Source: Hevea brasiliensis (taxonomy: Eukaryota > Streptophyta > Magnoliopsida > Malpighiales > Euphorbiaceae). Taken from it: DNA of 64,000 bases. A model generated the notes under the pieces. That model was not told the origin of the DNA. It worked only from the letters and a program-made list of their open reading frames with translations, and searched no databases. Below are positions 21,745-33,805 of the stretch, in pieces (within the stretch, counting starts at the first letter, position 1; every line of letters starts with the position of its first letter). Location of the stretch: positions 66,701,652-66,765,651 of the forward strand of contig NC_079496.1 in NCBI RefSeq assembly GCF_030052815.1. Direction: 5' to 3'. The translations under genes and the position numbers were made by a program.

Positions 21745-24700
21745 TGTAACACCCCTATATTAAAGCAGTCTATGCATTCTACTGTTCCTGTGACCAGTGT
21801 CGGTCCGGACAATTAAAGAGATTAGAACTACGTCTAAGACACTTAGATAAGCCATGAATGCAAATAATTAGTAATTGCCAAATAGTTAAGTATAAATAAG
21901 AAAAATGGAACACAAAAAGTTAAATGAGCCAAGAGTCACAGCAATGGGTGACCTCCTCAGGAATAACTACGAGGTCAGTCTAAACTCAAATTTTGAACTG
22001 TAAAATGTAACACTACGGTCCTTAGGTCTATTGTGAACACAGCGAAAAAGAGAAAATTATGAAAAAGAATTGTTAAGCAGGTCAAATAATTAGGTCAGGG
22101 ATTCAAAAGAAATATCAAATAACTTGCAAACCGGATTGAACCAGCGAGGGGCAATTTGTTCAATTCACCCCTAGAGCTGACACCTGACCTAACTGTCCAA
22201 TAAAATTGCAGAAAAGAAAATTTCGGGATCAAGAATTAAATTAAAGAACTAATGGAAAAATAAATGAAAAAGAAAATGAAAAATTCAAAAAGTAAAGGCA
22301 TTATGACATCACTTAAGTGATGTATGCATGACACCAAAATTAATTTAATTATTTTGAGGATAATTATACTAATAAAAAGACAAAGTAAAAAGGAAATTTA
22401 ATTTTTCTCTTCTTCCTTGCCGTGACTTTTCTTCCTCCTCACCCTCTCTTCAAATTTCCTCCATTAAAGCTTATTATGAAGCTTTTTTAAACCCCAAATT
22501 ACACCATAAATCTTTTGTGAAAAATAGTAGAAACCTTAAATTCAACCTCAAGAGGAAGATTAGAAGGAGAAGAATTGAAGAAAATTGAGAGAAATTGAAG
22601 ATAAAATTCTGTTCAACAAGTAAGTGCTTCTTTTTAAATTACTTTGAATAAATTGCATAGGAATGAACTTGAATAAGTAGGAATTGCATAGAGTTTAATT
22701 TAAAATCAAAAGAAAATATTTGTTGGAGGACCAAACATGAAATTCATCTAGCTAGGGTTAGGGTTTGATATGAATTAGTTTGATGGTTTTGAATGGTTAT
22801 TTGAGGTGAATTAAGTGTGTAGATCATGCATGTACACTTTGAAATGCAGTAGATGGAACTTTAGGTGTAGCTAGGGTTTTGAGCATGTGAAAAATTGAAG
22901 AAAAATTTGGGAATTGGCCAAATGATGTTATTGACCTTATTTGAGTTGAGAAATGGTCAATTGTGACCATTTGTGGTGTGTATGAATTGTTGGAAACAAG
23001 TTTAAATTCGGATTGGTGAGGGTCAATCTATAGGCAGCTTGACCTAGGTCCCTTTCAGGGATCAAAACTGAAAATTTACCAACCCAATTGGTGTGAGAAC
23101 AATTGAGAATGAACCTAGACATAAAATGACACATTTTTCATTTAGGAATCATGCCCAGAAAGTGACCATAACTTAGTGAACAATTAGGCTAAATCCAGAA
23201 TTGGCAAACTGACCTGTACAAAAATGACTAATGAAAAGTAGTTACATAAATGACCATAACTTAGTCTAGCAAGATTCAAATGACCTGAAATTTTACCGGT
23301 AGAAAGCTGAGACATAGCCCTACAACTTTAATGAAGAAAACAAACCCAAAATTTGACTATAAGCTATCCAAAAACTCACCTACAGTCAACCCACAAAAAC
23401 TACCATTATCTAGATTTTACCCAGAATTCTGGGTAAAACCATATCCGGCCAGCCATGTTCAAATGGCTATAACTTAGGCTAAAAAACTCAAAATGGAGTG
23501 ATTTAAAAAGGGAATTAAAGATAAGACAATAAGGAACAACTTTGATGAAGGATACTTAGCCAAATTTCTACTGTAGATAGACCAATGGAACAGTACAAAT
23601 AAGTAACCCAAAACTAAAATTTTAATATTTAACCCTAATTGGCTTTGAATTGAATTTGGCAATCAATGCCAACAAAAATATGACTCAAAATGTGCTATGT
23701 GGGTATAATTAGAATTATCATATCTAATTAGTATGAAAAAGTCAATATTTTGACTAAATGGTCAAATGAATAGTAGCCACAATTATACTAAGTACAAAGG
23801 ACTCAATTTTATGGGGCAAATTAAATGTATAAAATTTAATTATTGAATTTATTAATTGGAAATAAATTGAACAGACATTGAAATACTTTAGTTATGTGTT
23901 TTAGTAGGAAAGGAGCCCTCCAAGGAAAGAGGAGGAATTGAACTAAGACAAGCCTAGATAAGAGGTTTGTGCACAACTAACTCTTTTGTTATTTTTTCAC
24001 TTCCAAATTGATTTGAATAAGTTTATTTTATGATTTATAATTTTGCTGTGTTGAGAATTTAACTTATTGAATGAAATTGTATAATTTAAATATAAATTTT
24101 CTTATACATTTAAGGATTTATTGCATAGTTTGGAGAATTGTAAATTTTAAGTTTGATGTGTTGCCAACCTTAAGCATGAATTTATAATGATTAAATATGC
24201 AAATGGTTTGTAAACACTTTTGTAAATAGAAATTATTTTGAATATGATTTGAAACCACATTTAACATGGCAATATGTTTTGAATTCTCATTAGCTTGTCT
24301 AGTGAGATATCTCCTCCACTAGATGGGGTGAGTTCCTTCCTCTCTGGCTTGCCAGTTGGGGAAGAGTTTGGATGAGTACTCATATATACTAGCTAGTCTT
24401 TGTTCCTCCCTTTTAGCCTCGGTTATTGAGAGAGTTTAAAATGTTGTGGTGTATAACACGGCATCTATTATGAATTTTGTGTCATGGGTCTAATTGTGTG
24501 AATTATTGGCAACGCCCTTTAAATTATGCATAGTTTGATAAATTGTAGTTGAAATAAATAATTTGTTAGTGATTCAAAATTTTTGTATTGTTTTATTATT
24601 TAAAAGAAATGTAAATAAATAGTTATTATTTGATCAAAATGTTATTCAAATGAATAATTTGCATGAATGAAAATAATGATTTCTGGATGTCATGAATTTT

Positions 24701-25522
24701 GAAGAATTTAGAAATTTTAAATTTTTATTTGTTATGAGTTGCCAAAGCATAAATTGTATTAAGTTTTAAATTATTAGTTGTGCACCACTGAGTTCACCAC
24801 TCAGCGATAGCTTTGTATGCTGCCGCAAATGAAAGAAAAAATAATGCAGCTGAGCGAGATTACTGAAAGACATTGTGAAACTATTTTCGAGTATATCATA
24901 GGTATACCCTTGTACATTAGATTTTGATGTAATTCTATAATTATATTATGTAATTTTATTTGAACAGTTGTATCAACTCTTTTGTAAAATATTTTTGGAC
25001 TGTAATCAAATACAAATTATTGTAATATTATCTTGAGATTTTATGTACATATAAAGTTTTGTACTACTATATTTTTAATGCTCCCATGAATGTAAATATT
25101 AATTTTGTTACTTTAATGAGATGTTTCAATGTTTGATTTAATTTAAACTGTGTATTGAGTTGCTTGTGCTAATTTGTGAAATGAAATTGAATAATGGAGT
25201 TGTGGTTGAGAATTATATTGGGAGTGTCATTCTCTTCAGGTTTTGAAGAACTGTTTTCTCAAAATACAAATGACACTCTGCTGAAATTTTTATAAAAATT
25301 ACGAAGATTTTAAATATCCAAAAATTTGATTTATGTTTGGACTTTAAATAAAGGTTTTCAATATCTGAAAAAAAAAAAATTTATCCACCAATTTAAAAAT
25401 GAATGAAAATTATTTTAAAATCCCTTGTAGCATATTTAATGGGTTACCGGTAAGCGAAGTACGGTAATTCATTAGGTGTACTACGGGAGCATGTTACATC
25501 TTACGAGGAGTAGGGTGTGTCA
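21745..25522 (+). repeat. TE-D 3' LTR (3778 bp)
   Basis: Starts TGTAACACCC and ends GGGTGTGTCA. Its U3 edge (with TCCGGAC) matches TE-F; its U5 edge matches TE-H. Contains the ACATCAC-TTAA-GTGATGT palindrome (22306-22323), the intact copia target site GTGAC (22963-22967) and the hairpin CTGAGT/ACTCAG (24788-24804). The long stretch holds no genes. Confidence 0.88.
22303..22323 (+). promoter_or_regulatory. TGACATCA-type palindrome in TE-D U3
   Basis: ACATCACTT-AAGTGATGT is a perfect 18-bp palindrome preceded by ATG, about 560 bp from the U3 edge, the same place as in the other LTRs. A promoter or enhancer role is inferred. Confidence 0.5.
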
Positions 25523-25992
25523 CCTTGAACCTAGGAAATCTGACCTAGAGATAGGCTGATGACCTTTGTGGAGTTCCAAAATTAATCATAGATCTTAAGG
25601 GGTTTAAATTAATTTAATCACCACAAAAGTAGGGTTTAAGTTAATTAAAATACACCTTGAGTGTCTTGAGAGAGGACTCAGGATATCTTAGGATTAATTT
25701 CCATCAAAGCAACTATTCTCAATCCAATGAATAGACAAGATTAAAATCTATAGTAAGGTTATAGTGTGAAATCTTAATTCTGGAATTGCTTTTATAAATA
25801 GTTTAACTCAAAATTACTTTCAACGTCCAAACTAGGTTTAACTCATTCTTCATCTATACTCAGTAGTCTAAACAGTCAAAATTGTTGTGTAGCCTAGTAC
25901 TTGCTAACTAAATTCCTCATGGAAATGATACTTCACTCACTATTTTATTACTTGTTAGTGATCCATGCACTTGCGGGATTGTAAAACCAGCA
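25523..25992 (+). repeat. TE-E 5' LTR, 3' end only
   Basis: Sequence between TE-D and the primer site. TTACTTGTTAGTGATCC and GCACTTGCGGGATTG near 25945-25980 resemble the well-known end of Athila LTRs. The exact CA end (25991-25992) is my choice. No coding. Confidence 0.6.
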
Positions 25993-26002
25993 AATAAGTT
26001 TT

Positions 26003-26020
26003 TGGCATCATTGCTGGACA
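26003..26020 (+). other. TE-E primer-binding site (decayed tRNA-Asp type)
   Basis: TGGCATCATTGCTGGACA, preceded by GTTTT. Athila/Tat elements usually have TGGCGCCGTTGCCGGGGA here; most differences are transitions at CpG or C-rich positions, as expected from methylated-cytosine decay. Confidence 0.7.
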
Positions 26021-26142
26021 ATTTTAATTTTAGTAATATTAGGCGATAAGTAATTTAGCTAATTTAGACATTTTCATTTATTGTTTAATTTTATTTAAAT
26101 TATTTTATTCTCTTATTCTTTCTCAGGTTATTGGCTTGGTAC

Positions 26143-26760
26143 ATGACCAGAACAAGACCAAAGGAAGAAGTCTTTAATTTGGATCCAGAGAAAGACAGAA
26201 CCCTAAAAACTATTAGGAGAGAGAGGAAATGTGAAGGACAAGATCAAAGAAATCTAGAAATTCCAAATATGGCCAATAATAACAACAACAGGCTGAGACT
26301 CTTGAAGGACTACGGAGCTCCCTCTATACAAGGATTCCAACCTAGTGTTACAAGACCCACAGTGGATGCTAACAATTTTGAATTAAAATCGGCATGGCTC
26401 CAGATGATCCAACAAATTCAGTTTGGGGTTCACCAACAGAAGATCCACACTACCACCTCCAGTGCTTTCTTGCCCTTTGTGACACATTCAAGATGAATGG
26501 GGTCTCTGATCAAGCCATAAGACTCAAAGCATTTCCATTTTCCCTTCGCGATAAAGTAAGGAAGTGGTTACTTTCTCAACCAGCTAGAACATTCACCACT
26601 TGGAAGGACCTTTTACAAGCTTTTCTAGCAAGATACTTCCCACCTGCAAAGACTGCAAAATTGAGAGTTGAACTCAAAACCTTTAGGCAAAAGGAAGGTG
26701 AATCACTCTATGGTGCATGGGAGAGATATAAGGACCTACAGAGAGAATGCCGACACCATG
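26143..26760 (+). pseudogene. gag: TE-E gag, N-terminal half
   Basis: First ATG at 26143 (MTRTRPKEEV). Asn-rich MANNNNNR and FELKSAWLQMIQQ follow, then a frameshift at about 26430. The second frame (through 26760) carries the Retrotrans_gag core: DPHYHLQCFLALCDTFKMNG, FPFSLRDKVRKWL, TTWKDLLQAFLARYFPPAKT and FRQKEGESLYGAWERYKDL. It ends at RECRHH exactly where TE-F entered (target CCATG), and resumes at 38674 with GIEEW. Structural Gag of an Athila-like element; broken. Confidence 0.85.
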
Positions 26761-29700
26761 TGTCACACCTTACCCCTCTGTAAGGCATAACATGATCTCG
26801 TAGAATACCTAATGAACTACCAAACTTCACCTACCGATAACTCATTAAGTACCCTACAAGGGATTTTAAAATGATTTTCTTACTTTTGATAAGTGGTGAG
26901 CATTTTCTAATTGGTATCAAAACATTTAATTAAAGTTGAAAGCTAGTTAAAATTTTTGGCTCATTTTATTTTTCCACAAATTTTATAAAAATTTCGGCAG
27001 AGTGCCGTCTGTTTTTTGAGAAAACAGTTCTTCAAATTCCTGTAAAAAGCACTTCCAATAATCTGTCTCAACAACTTCTTCAAATTCACAATCAATTTCA
27101 ACATCATTATCAATCTCCAAAATTCAAATCCACAATTTTCAATATCCAACAATCATCAAAATACCATTAATGAATTTCATTCAATTTAAAATAAAATACT
27201 ACCATTCATATTTCATTAAAGACAAAACAATTTATATACATCATTACAAAATTTACATTAAGAAAAATTCAAACTAAAATTTATTACAAACTTTATACAA
27301 CTGCTCAGGACTAGTTTTACATGTCCACACCTTTACATACATTACATACATCAAAATAATTTTTTATAGTCAGGGTATAAAATATACCCGATAACTTCAA
27401 GCAAGTATGTCCTCAATCCTAAGTAACTCAGTTTGCTGCTCCTCTAGTCTCTAAATCTGTGACAGCAATAACAGCCATCGCTGAGTACTAGGACTCAGTG
27501 GTGCACAACATACTAAAATAATCTTTATGCAGAATTTAAATCATATTTATTCAAAAATTGGACTGAACATGAGAATTAAATGCAAAACATGAATTATGAG
27601 AGTTTAATCCAAACAATTTCATTTCGAAGTATCAAAACACATTTCATAAAACCCACAATTATATCATGCCATTCGAAAAAAATATAATCTCAATAGCCAG
27701 AGGCTAAGGAGAAGTCACATCACAAGGCTAGCTAGCTCAAATATATGGATATCCATTCAATTTCTTCTTCTACTGGCACATACCTCAGCACTTCAGCTAG
27801 AGAAGGAATCAAAATTCGAAACTGATTACCCCAACTAGTCATGCTAGTGAGGTGTTCAGATATATGGTCATCACATTGTGGTTTCAAAACTTATCTTAAC
27901 AATTTACTAAACATTTATGCCATCTCAAATATACACAAATAACTTTCAAAATTTTAAATCAAAAGCATAATAAATATTTCATCATAATAATATCACAATT
28001 CAATATTTCAAATTATTCAAAACAATATGCAGAAGAAAATTTACAGAAATTCTACATTATGCACAAACCTTAAATGAGTCGCCTTTTGGCCTTGACTCGA
28101 CACCTCGAGTTCCTTTCCAGTATTCTTTTCCACTGAAACACATAGTTACATAGTGTTTCAGTATCATAACTTAGCATAAATCCAAAAATAAATTTAAATT
28201 CACTTTTACCTAGCTCTAATGTGCTAAACTTGACGTTCTTTAAAATTTGTGTTTCGGGGTTACTATTCACTACACTATTCAAGTCAATTTGTTGACTTTC
28301 TAAGGCTTAATAGGTATGGGAATTCCAACTTCACCCACATACCACATTTTGATAACTAAATTTGTTGGTTTTGGTTGTTTACTCAAATTCTAAGTCTTTT
28401 AGGCAAATTTGCAAATTTTTAGTTTTAGTATCTTAAGTTGCACTGTTCCATTGGTCATTTTTCTGTTAGAGTTTGGCAAAACTTTCTTCATAGAAAATGT
28501 TCCCTATTGTCTTAACTTTATTCTCCTTTTTGAATCACTCCATTTGGAGTTTTGTAGCTCAAGTTATAGCCATTTGAATCATGGTTGCCGGATTGGACTT
28601 AACCCAGATTTCTAGGCGCCAAACTGGTTTTGGTAGTTTTAGGTCACCAAATTTGGGTGGCCAAATGACTTGGTTAAGGGCATAATTTGGGTTGGTGTTC
28701 TGTATGAAAGTTTTAGGTCTATATCTCAACTATCCACTGGTAAAATTTTAGGTCGTTTAGACCTGCCTAGCCCATGTTATGGTTAAATGAACAAATATTG
28801 TTTATTTGGTCATTTTTGTATAGGTCAGACTGTAAAAATCCGGATTTGGTCGATTTGTTCACTAGGTTTTGGTCACTTTTTTGGCATGATTCCTAAATGA
28901 ACAATGTGTCATTTTGTGTCTGTTTTCATTCCTAGTTGGTCTCATACCAATTGGACTTGTAAATTTTCAGTTTTGGTCCCTTAAAGGACCTTGGTCCTGC
29001 TGCCTGCAACTTGACCATTTTCAATCTGAATTTAAACTCATCTCTAACACTTTCAACACATCTCAATTGGTCACAAATGACCATTTCTCACCTTAAACTA
29101 GGTCAAACACATCATTTCACAATTTCTCACATATTTGACTCCTAAACCCTAAGTATCCAAAACCCTAATTTACATAATTCATTCCACTAATGACATTAAA
29201 GTGTAAAATCAACATCTACACACTTAATCCAAGTTCTCTAACACTTTAATTCCAAAATTTTCCATCAAATCCAATATCTCCCTAGGCTGGCCAAATTCCT
29301 TATGATCTCTTATCTTATCATTTTGTTTCAATTTTCATCAAATTCCAACTTAATACATGTATTTAATCATTAAAATAGAGAAAAATTGAAGGGATAAACA
29401 CTAACCTTGCTTGAAGGGTTTCTAAGCTTTCTTTTCTTCAAGTTTTTCTTCTCCTTTTTGCTCCCTAGTGCTTCCTCAACATGTAAGGAGAATTTTTAAT
29501 ATTGGGACTTTGAGAATTTATGGAAGAAAGTAGGGATATTCAAGCTTCCTAACTCTTAAAAATGGTGGAACAAATTGAGTGAGAAGGAAGAGAGAGATGG
29601 GGCAGCAAGGATGAGGAAGATACCTTTTGCTGTTTTTTTTTTCTTTTTATGAATTTAGTCTTATGGAAGACCATAAAATCAAATTAATTAAATTTATTAA

Positions 29701-30301
29701 TTATAATATTTATGACATCATTCATGATGTCATGCATGATGTCATCTCTTTTCACCTTTTTTATTTTCTTTTTATTTATTTATTTATTTTTTTAATTAGT
29801 TCTTTAATTTAATTTTCGATTCTAAATTTTCTTTTATTAGCTTTTATTTGACAGTTAGGTCAGAAGTCAGATGTCGGGGTCAATTGCCCAAATTGCCCCT
29901 CGCCGGTTTGACCCGGTTTGCAAATAATTTAATATTTCTTCCGGATCCCTGACCTAGTTATTTGACTAGCTTAACAATTCTTTTTTGTGATTTTCTCTTT
30001 TCCACTATGTTCGTAATAGTCCTAAGGACCGCGGCATCACATTTTACGGTTCAAAATTCGAGTTTAAATCGACTTCGCAATCCTTCCCGAGAAGGTCACC
30101 CATCGCTGTGACTTTCGGCTCATTTAACTTCTTATGTTCTGTTTTTCTTTCTTATACTTACCTAATTGACAATTACTAATTATTTGTGTTTATGGCTTAT
30201 CTAGTTGTCTTAAGTGTCGTTCTAATCCCCTTAATTGTCCGGACCGATACCGGTCACCGGAATAGTGAAATATACCAGGCTATACAAATAGGAGTGTTAC
30301 A
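26761..30301 (-). repeat. TE-F 3' LTR (3541 bp)
   Basis: TGTCACACC...AGTGTTACA. Hairpin CTGAGT-ACTAGG-ACTCAG (27481-27498) beside GTGGTGCAC, TGACATCA half-sites (29712-29745), ACCCATCGCT (about 30098) and TCCGGACCGATACCGGTCAC (about 30238-30257). Homologous to 35153-38673. No genes. Confidence 0.92.
29712..29745 (-). promoter_or_regulatory. TGACATCA palindrome with an extra half-site, TE-F 3' LTR
   Basis: ATGACATCA (29712), TGATGTCAT (29725) and a second TGATGTCAT (29737). The 5' LTR of the same element has only one inverted pair (38098-38119). Confidence 0.5.
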
Positions 30302-30338
30302 ATTCTCCCCCCCTTAAATAAATTTCGTCTCGAAATTT
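30302..30338 (-). other. TE-F polypurine tract and pre-PPT palindrome
   Basis: On the minus strand AAATTTCG-AGA-CGAAATTT (30320-30338) precedes a purine tract with seven G (30307-30313), next to the 3' LTR edge. Confidence 0.85.
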
Positions 30339-30347
30339 TACCTGGTG

Positions 30348-31608
30348 TCAATTTCTGAACAGCTGTGGGTACTGTCTCCTTATGTCCTCCTCTCATTCCC
30401 AAGTAGTTTCTTGGCCTGAATGATGGTTCCACAACACTTTTACTAACAGAATCTGCTTATTCCGTAGCTGCTTCACCTCATAAGCCAGAATCTCTATGGG
30501 TTCTTCCTCATATGTGAGGTCTGGATTTAGTTCAATTTCCTCTACTGGTAGTACATGAGATGGGTCTGATCGATACCTCCTCAACATAGACACATGATAG
30601 ACATTATGTATCTTCTCCAACTCTGGAGGTAGTGCCAATCGATATGCTAAAGGACCCACTCTTTCCAGAACCTCATATGGCCCAATGAAACGAGGACTTA
30701 GTTTCCCCTTTCTGCAGAATCTCATAATTCTCTTCCAAGGAGAAACCTTGAGGAATACTTTCTCACCCACTGCATACTCAATATCCCTTCTCTTTAAATC
30801 AATGTAGGACTTCTGACGGTCTGATGCAGTCTTAAGTCTATATCTGATCACCATGATCTTCTCCTCAGTTTGCTGAACAATTTCGGGCCCAATCATCTTC
30901 CTTTCACTCATGTCATCCCAACACAATAGGTTTTATATTTTCTGCCATACAAAGCTTCATATGGAGGCATCCCAATGCTTGATTGGTAGCTGTTGTTGTA
31001 AGCAAACTCAATCAAAGGCAAGTGTGTATCCCAACTGCCCTCAAACTCAATCACACAAGCCCGTAGCATGTCCTCCAAGATCTGAATTACCCTCTCAGAT
31101 TGGCCATCTGTCTGTAGGTGGAATGCAGTACTGAAATTCAATTTAGTTCCTAGGGCTCTCTGAAGACTACCCTAGAATCTAAAAGTGAACCTAGGATCTC
31201 TATCTGACATGATGGATACTGGCACTCCATGCAGTCTTACTGTCTCATCAATGTACAACTTGGCCAATCTTTCTAAACTGTAGTCTATCTGAACTGGCAG
31301 AAAATGAGCAGACTTGGTCAGTCTGTCTACAATGACCCATACTGCATCATGACTCTTCTGTGTCCACGGAAGTCCCATCACAAAATCCATCGTTATTCTC
31401 TCCCATTTTCATTCTGGTACTGGTAGTGGATGTAATAACCCAGCAGGTACTTGATGTTCTGCCTTCTCTTACTAACAATTAGGCATTTGGAAACAAATTC
31501 TGCCACATCTCTTTTCATGCCCATCCACCAGTAATGCTCCTTTAGCCCTCTATACATTTTTGTACCACCAGGGTGCATGGCAAAAGGATACTCATGTGCT
31601 TCCTTCAA
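30348..31608 (-). pseudogene. pol: TE-F integrase with chromodomain
   Basis: Integrase N-terminal zinc region at 31608-31440 (HEYPFAMHPGGTKMYRGLKEHYWW). After KCLI a frameshift spoils the CxxC part. The core has MDFVMGLP, the second catalytic Asp in MSDRDPRF and Glu in [13 protein letters not shown] at 31172-31174 replaces the Trp of RFW between them. There is no intron after [12 protein letters not shown] follows directly. The C-terminus reads KLSPRFIGPYEVLERVGPLAY, HNVYHVSMLRRY and the chromodomain DLTYEEEPIEILAYEVKQLRNK..VKVLW, which would steer integration to heterochromatin marks. A premature TGA replaces Arg after ETTWE; the natural end RRQYPQLF-stop is at 30348. Confidence 0.88.
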
Positions 31609-33300
31609 AATGATCTGCCTCTAATCAACATCATCAGGAACACAAATTCTGCCCTGGTGTAGTAGTAGACTATCATATCTTATTGAGAATTCTGGTTTCT
31701 TGCCCTGCTTGACTTCTTCCAACAAACGAAACTTCGATCATTACGGCGACCATTACGATCTGATCAATCAACATTGGCTGTACATGCCATGCAACTGCTG
31801 TCTGTCCCTCATTATTAATCTCTAAGCTGGCATGTAATGATCTCAACTCATGTACCATATACTAAGGAGTAACCTATAGACCTGCCATAGTCTTGCGACT
31901 TAAGGTGTTAGCCACAACATTAGCTCCCCTAGTTAATAGTCTATCAGACAATCATAGTCTTTTATCAACTCTAACTATCTCCTCTGTCTCAAATTCAACT
32001 CCTTCTGATTGGCCAAATACTTCAAACTCTTATAATCTATGTAGATGTAACACTTTTCCCCATACAAATAGTGTCTCCAGATCTTAAGAGCAAACACAAT
32101 AGCTGCAAGCTCCAAGTCATATGTCGGATAATTCCTCTCATGCGGTTTTAGCTGGCGTGATGCATAGGCAATGACGTTTCGATCTTGCATCAATACACAG
32201 CCTAACCCATTGTGAGAAGCATCACTATAAACTGTATATTCTTTACCCGGATAGGTAAAGTCAGGACTGGAGCCTCAGTCAAACACCTTTTAACTCATCA
32301 AAACTCTGTTGGCATTTATCCATCCACTGAAATTTCACATCTTTTCTAAGCAACTTGGTCAATGAAGATGCCAACATGGAGAATCCCTTCACAAACCGAC
32401 GGTAGTATCCAGCTAAACCCAGAAAACTACGAATCTCTGTAATATTCTTGGGTTGTTCTCCAATTAAGGACAGCTTCTATCTTACTTGGATCTACCTTGA
32501 TGCCCTCTACTGATACTACATACCCCAAGAAAGATATTTTTTTCAACCAAAATTCACATTTCGACAATTTGGCGTATAGTTGTTTCTCCCTCAAAGTCTG
32601 TAGTACAATCTGCAGATGTCTATCATGCTCATCTGCACTCCTCGAATAAACCAATATATCATCTATGAATACCACAACAAACTAGTCGAGGTATGGTCTG
32701 AAAATAGTGTTCATCAGATCCATAAAAGTAGCCAGAGCATTAGTCAACCCGAATGGCATGACCAAGAACTCATAATGGCCATAGCTGGTTCTGAAGGAAG
32801 TTTTAGGGATACTCTGCTCTTGTACTTTCAACTGATAATAACCTAATCTCAGGTCAATTTTGGAGAACATAGCTGCACCCCTCAACTGATCAAATAAGTC
32901 ATCAATGCAGGGCAATGGATATCTATTCTTTATTGTCACCTTATTCAACTGCCGATAATCAATACATAAGTGGAGAGTGCCATCTTTCTTCTTTACAAAC
33001 AACACTGGCGCTGCCCAAGGTGACACATTAGGATGGATAAAGCCCTTGTCATGCAGCTCTTGCAACTGCACTTTCAACTCTTTTAGTTCTGCAGGTGCCA
33101 TTCTATGTGGTGTTATGGAGATTGGGTCCACACCAGGCATAACATCAATCTCAAACTACACTTCTCTTTCTAGAGGTAATCCTGGCAGTTCATCAGGAAA
33201 CACATCCTGAAAGTCACATACCGTAGGGATGTCCCTCAGTGTTGGACTCCCCACTTGGGTGTCTATCACATGTGCCAAGTATGCTTCACACCCCTTTCTG
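31609..33300 (-). pseudogene. pol: TE-F reverse transcriptase and RNase H
   Basis: RT at 33140-32430: [45 protein letters not shown] (motif A Asp), [13 protein letters not shown] and [10 protein letters not shown] (catalytic pair intact). An in-frame TAG just after YLD (about 32681) and a frameshift at about 32440 (after NWRT) break it; another TAG lies near 33157 in the stretch linking protease to RT. RNase H is recognisable at 32193-31975: [39 protein letters not shown] and IDYKSLKYL (usually TDHKSLKYL). The segment 31858-31673 (VHELRSLHASLEI) is the linker to integrase. Non-functional, family certain. Confidence 0.87.
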
Positions 33301-33301
33301 A

Positions 33302-33805
33302 TCATTCTTCTGGCAAGTCAGCCGAAATGATGTTTGATGGCAATAAATGCCTCTCCCCATGTATTACCACATCACCATACAGAGGGAGACCAAAAGTGAC
33401 TGTCTTTAGTCTACAGTCAATCATGGCGTAATGCCTGGCTAACAAATCCATGCCCGAGATGATATCATAATCTCTGAAGGGCATTTCAATCAAATCTGAC
33501 AGAAAAACATGTCCTTGGATCACCAAAGGACAGTCTCTATAAATTCTATTGACCCGAACCTCTTGCCCTAACGGACTAGTTACTAGCACTTCAAAACCCA
33601 TTTGGACACATGGAACAGCAAGTGAACTGATTATGCTAGCACTAACATATGAGTGGGCTGAACCCGGATCAAATAGTACAAATACATCTTGATCAGAGAT
33701 AGAGAATCTACCAGCTACAACATCAGAAGACTCAGCCTCTTCTCGCTGTCTCATCGTGTAGACTCTGGCTGAAGCACTTCCTTGTGCTGACTGACTAACA
33801 ATGCC
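33302..33805 (-). pseudogene. pol: TE-F retropepsin-like protease
   Basis: Aspartic protease that would cleave the polyprotein. VLFDPGSAHSYVSASII carries the active-site Asp; LVTSPLGQEVRVNRIY, FRDYDIISGMDLLARH (flap and second conserved block) and DCRLKTVTFGLP follow. It is in the same frame as the zinc-knuckle segment upstream, with one TAG between them (about 33806-33808; Gln expected). The frame is lost after SADLPEE near 33302, where the family continues with [10 protein letters not shown], readable one frame over. Confidence 0.85.

Larger units (their letters stand above)
16146..25522 (+). mobile_element. TE-D: decayed Ty3 chromovirus
   Basis: Plus strand: right part of the 5' LTR (split by TE-C), primer site, gag/protease remains, decayed pol, purine tract and complete 3' LTR. 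The 5' piece 16146-18708 and the 3' LTR piece 22963-25522 align end to end with almost equal length (2563 and 2560 bp) and scattered differences. The internal part is only 3.0 kb, so most of gag core and pol has been deleted or eroded. It is inserted in TE-E's LTR; the left target copy is off the window. Confidence 0.87.
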
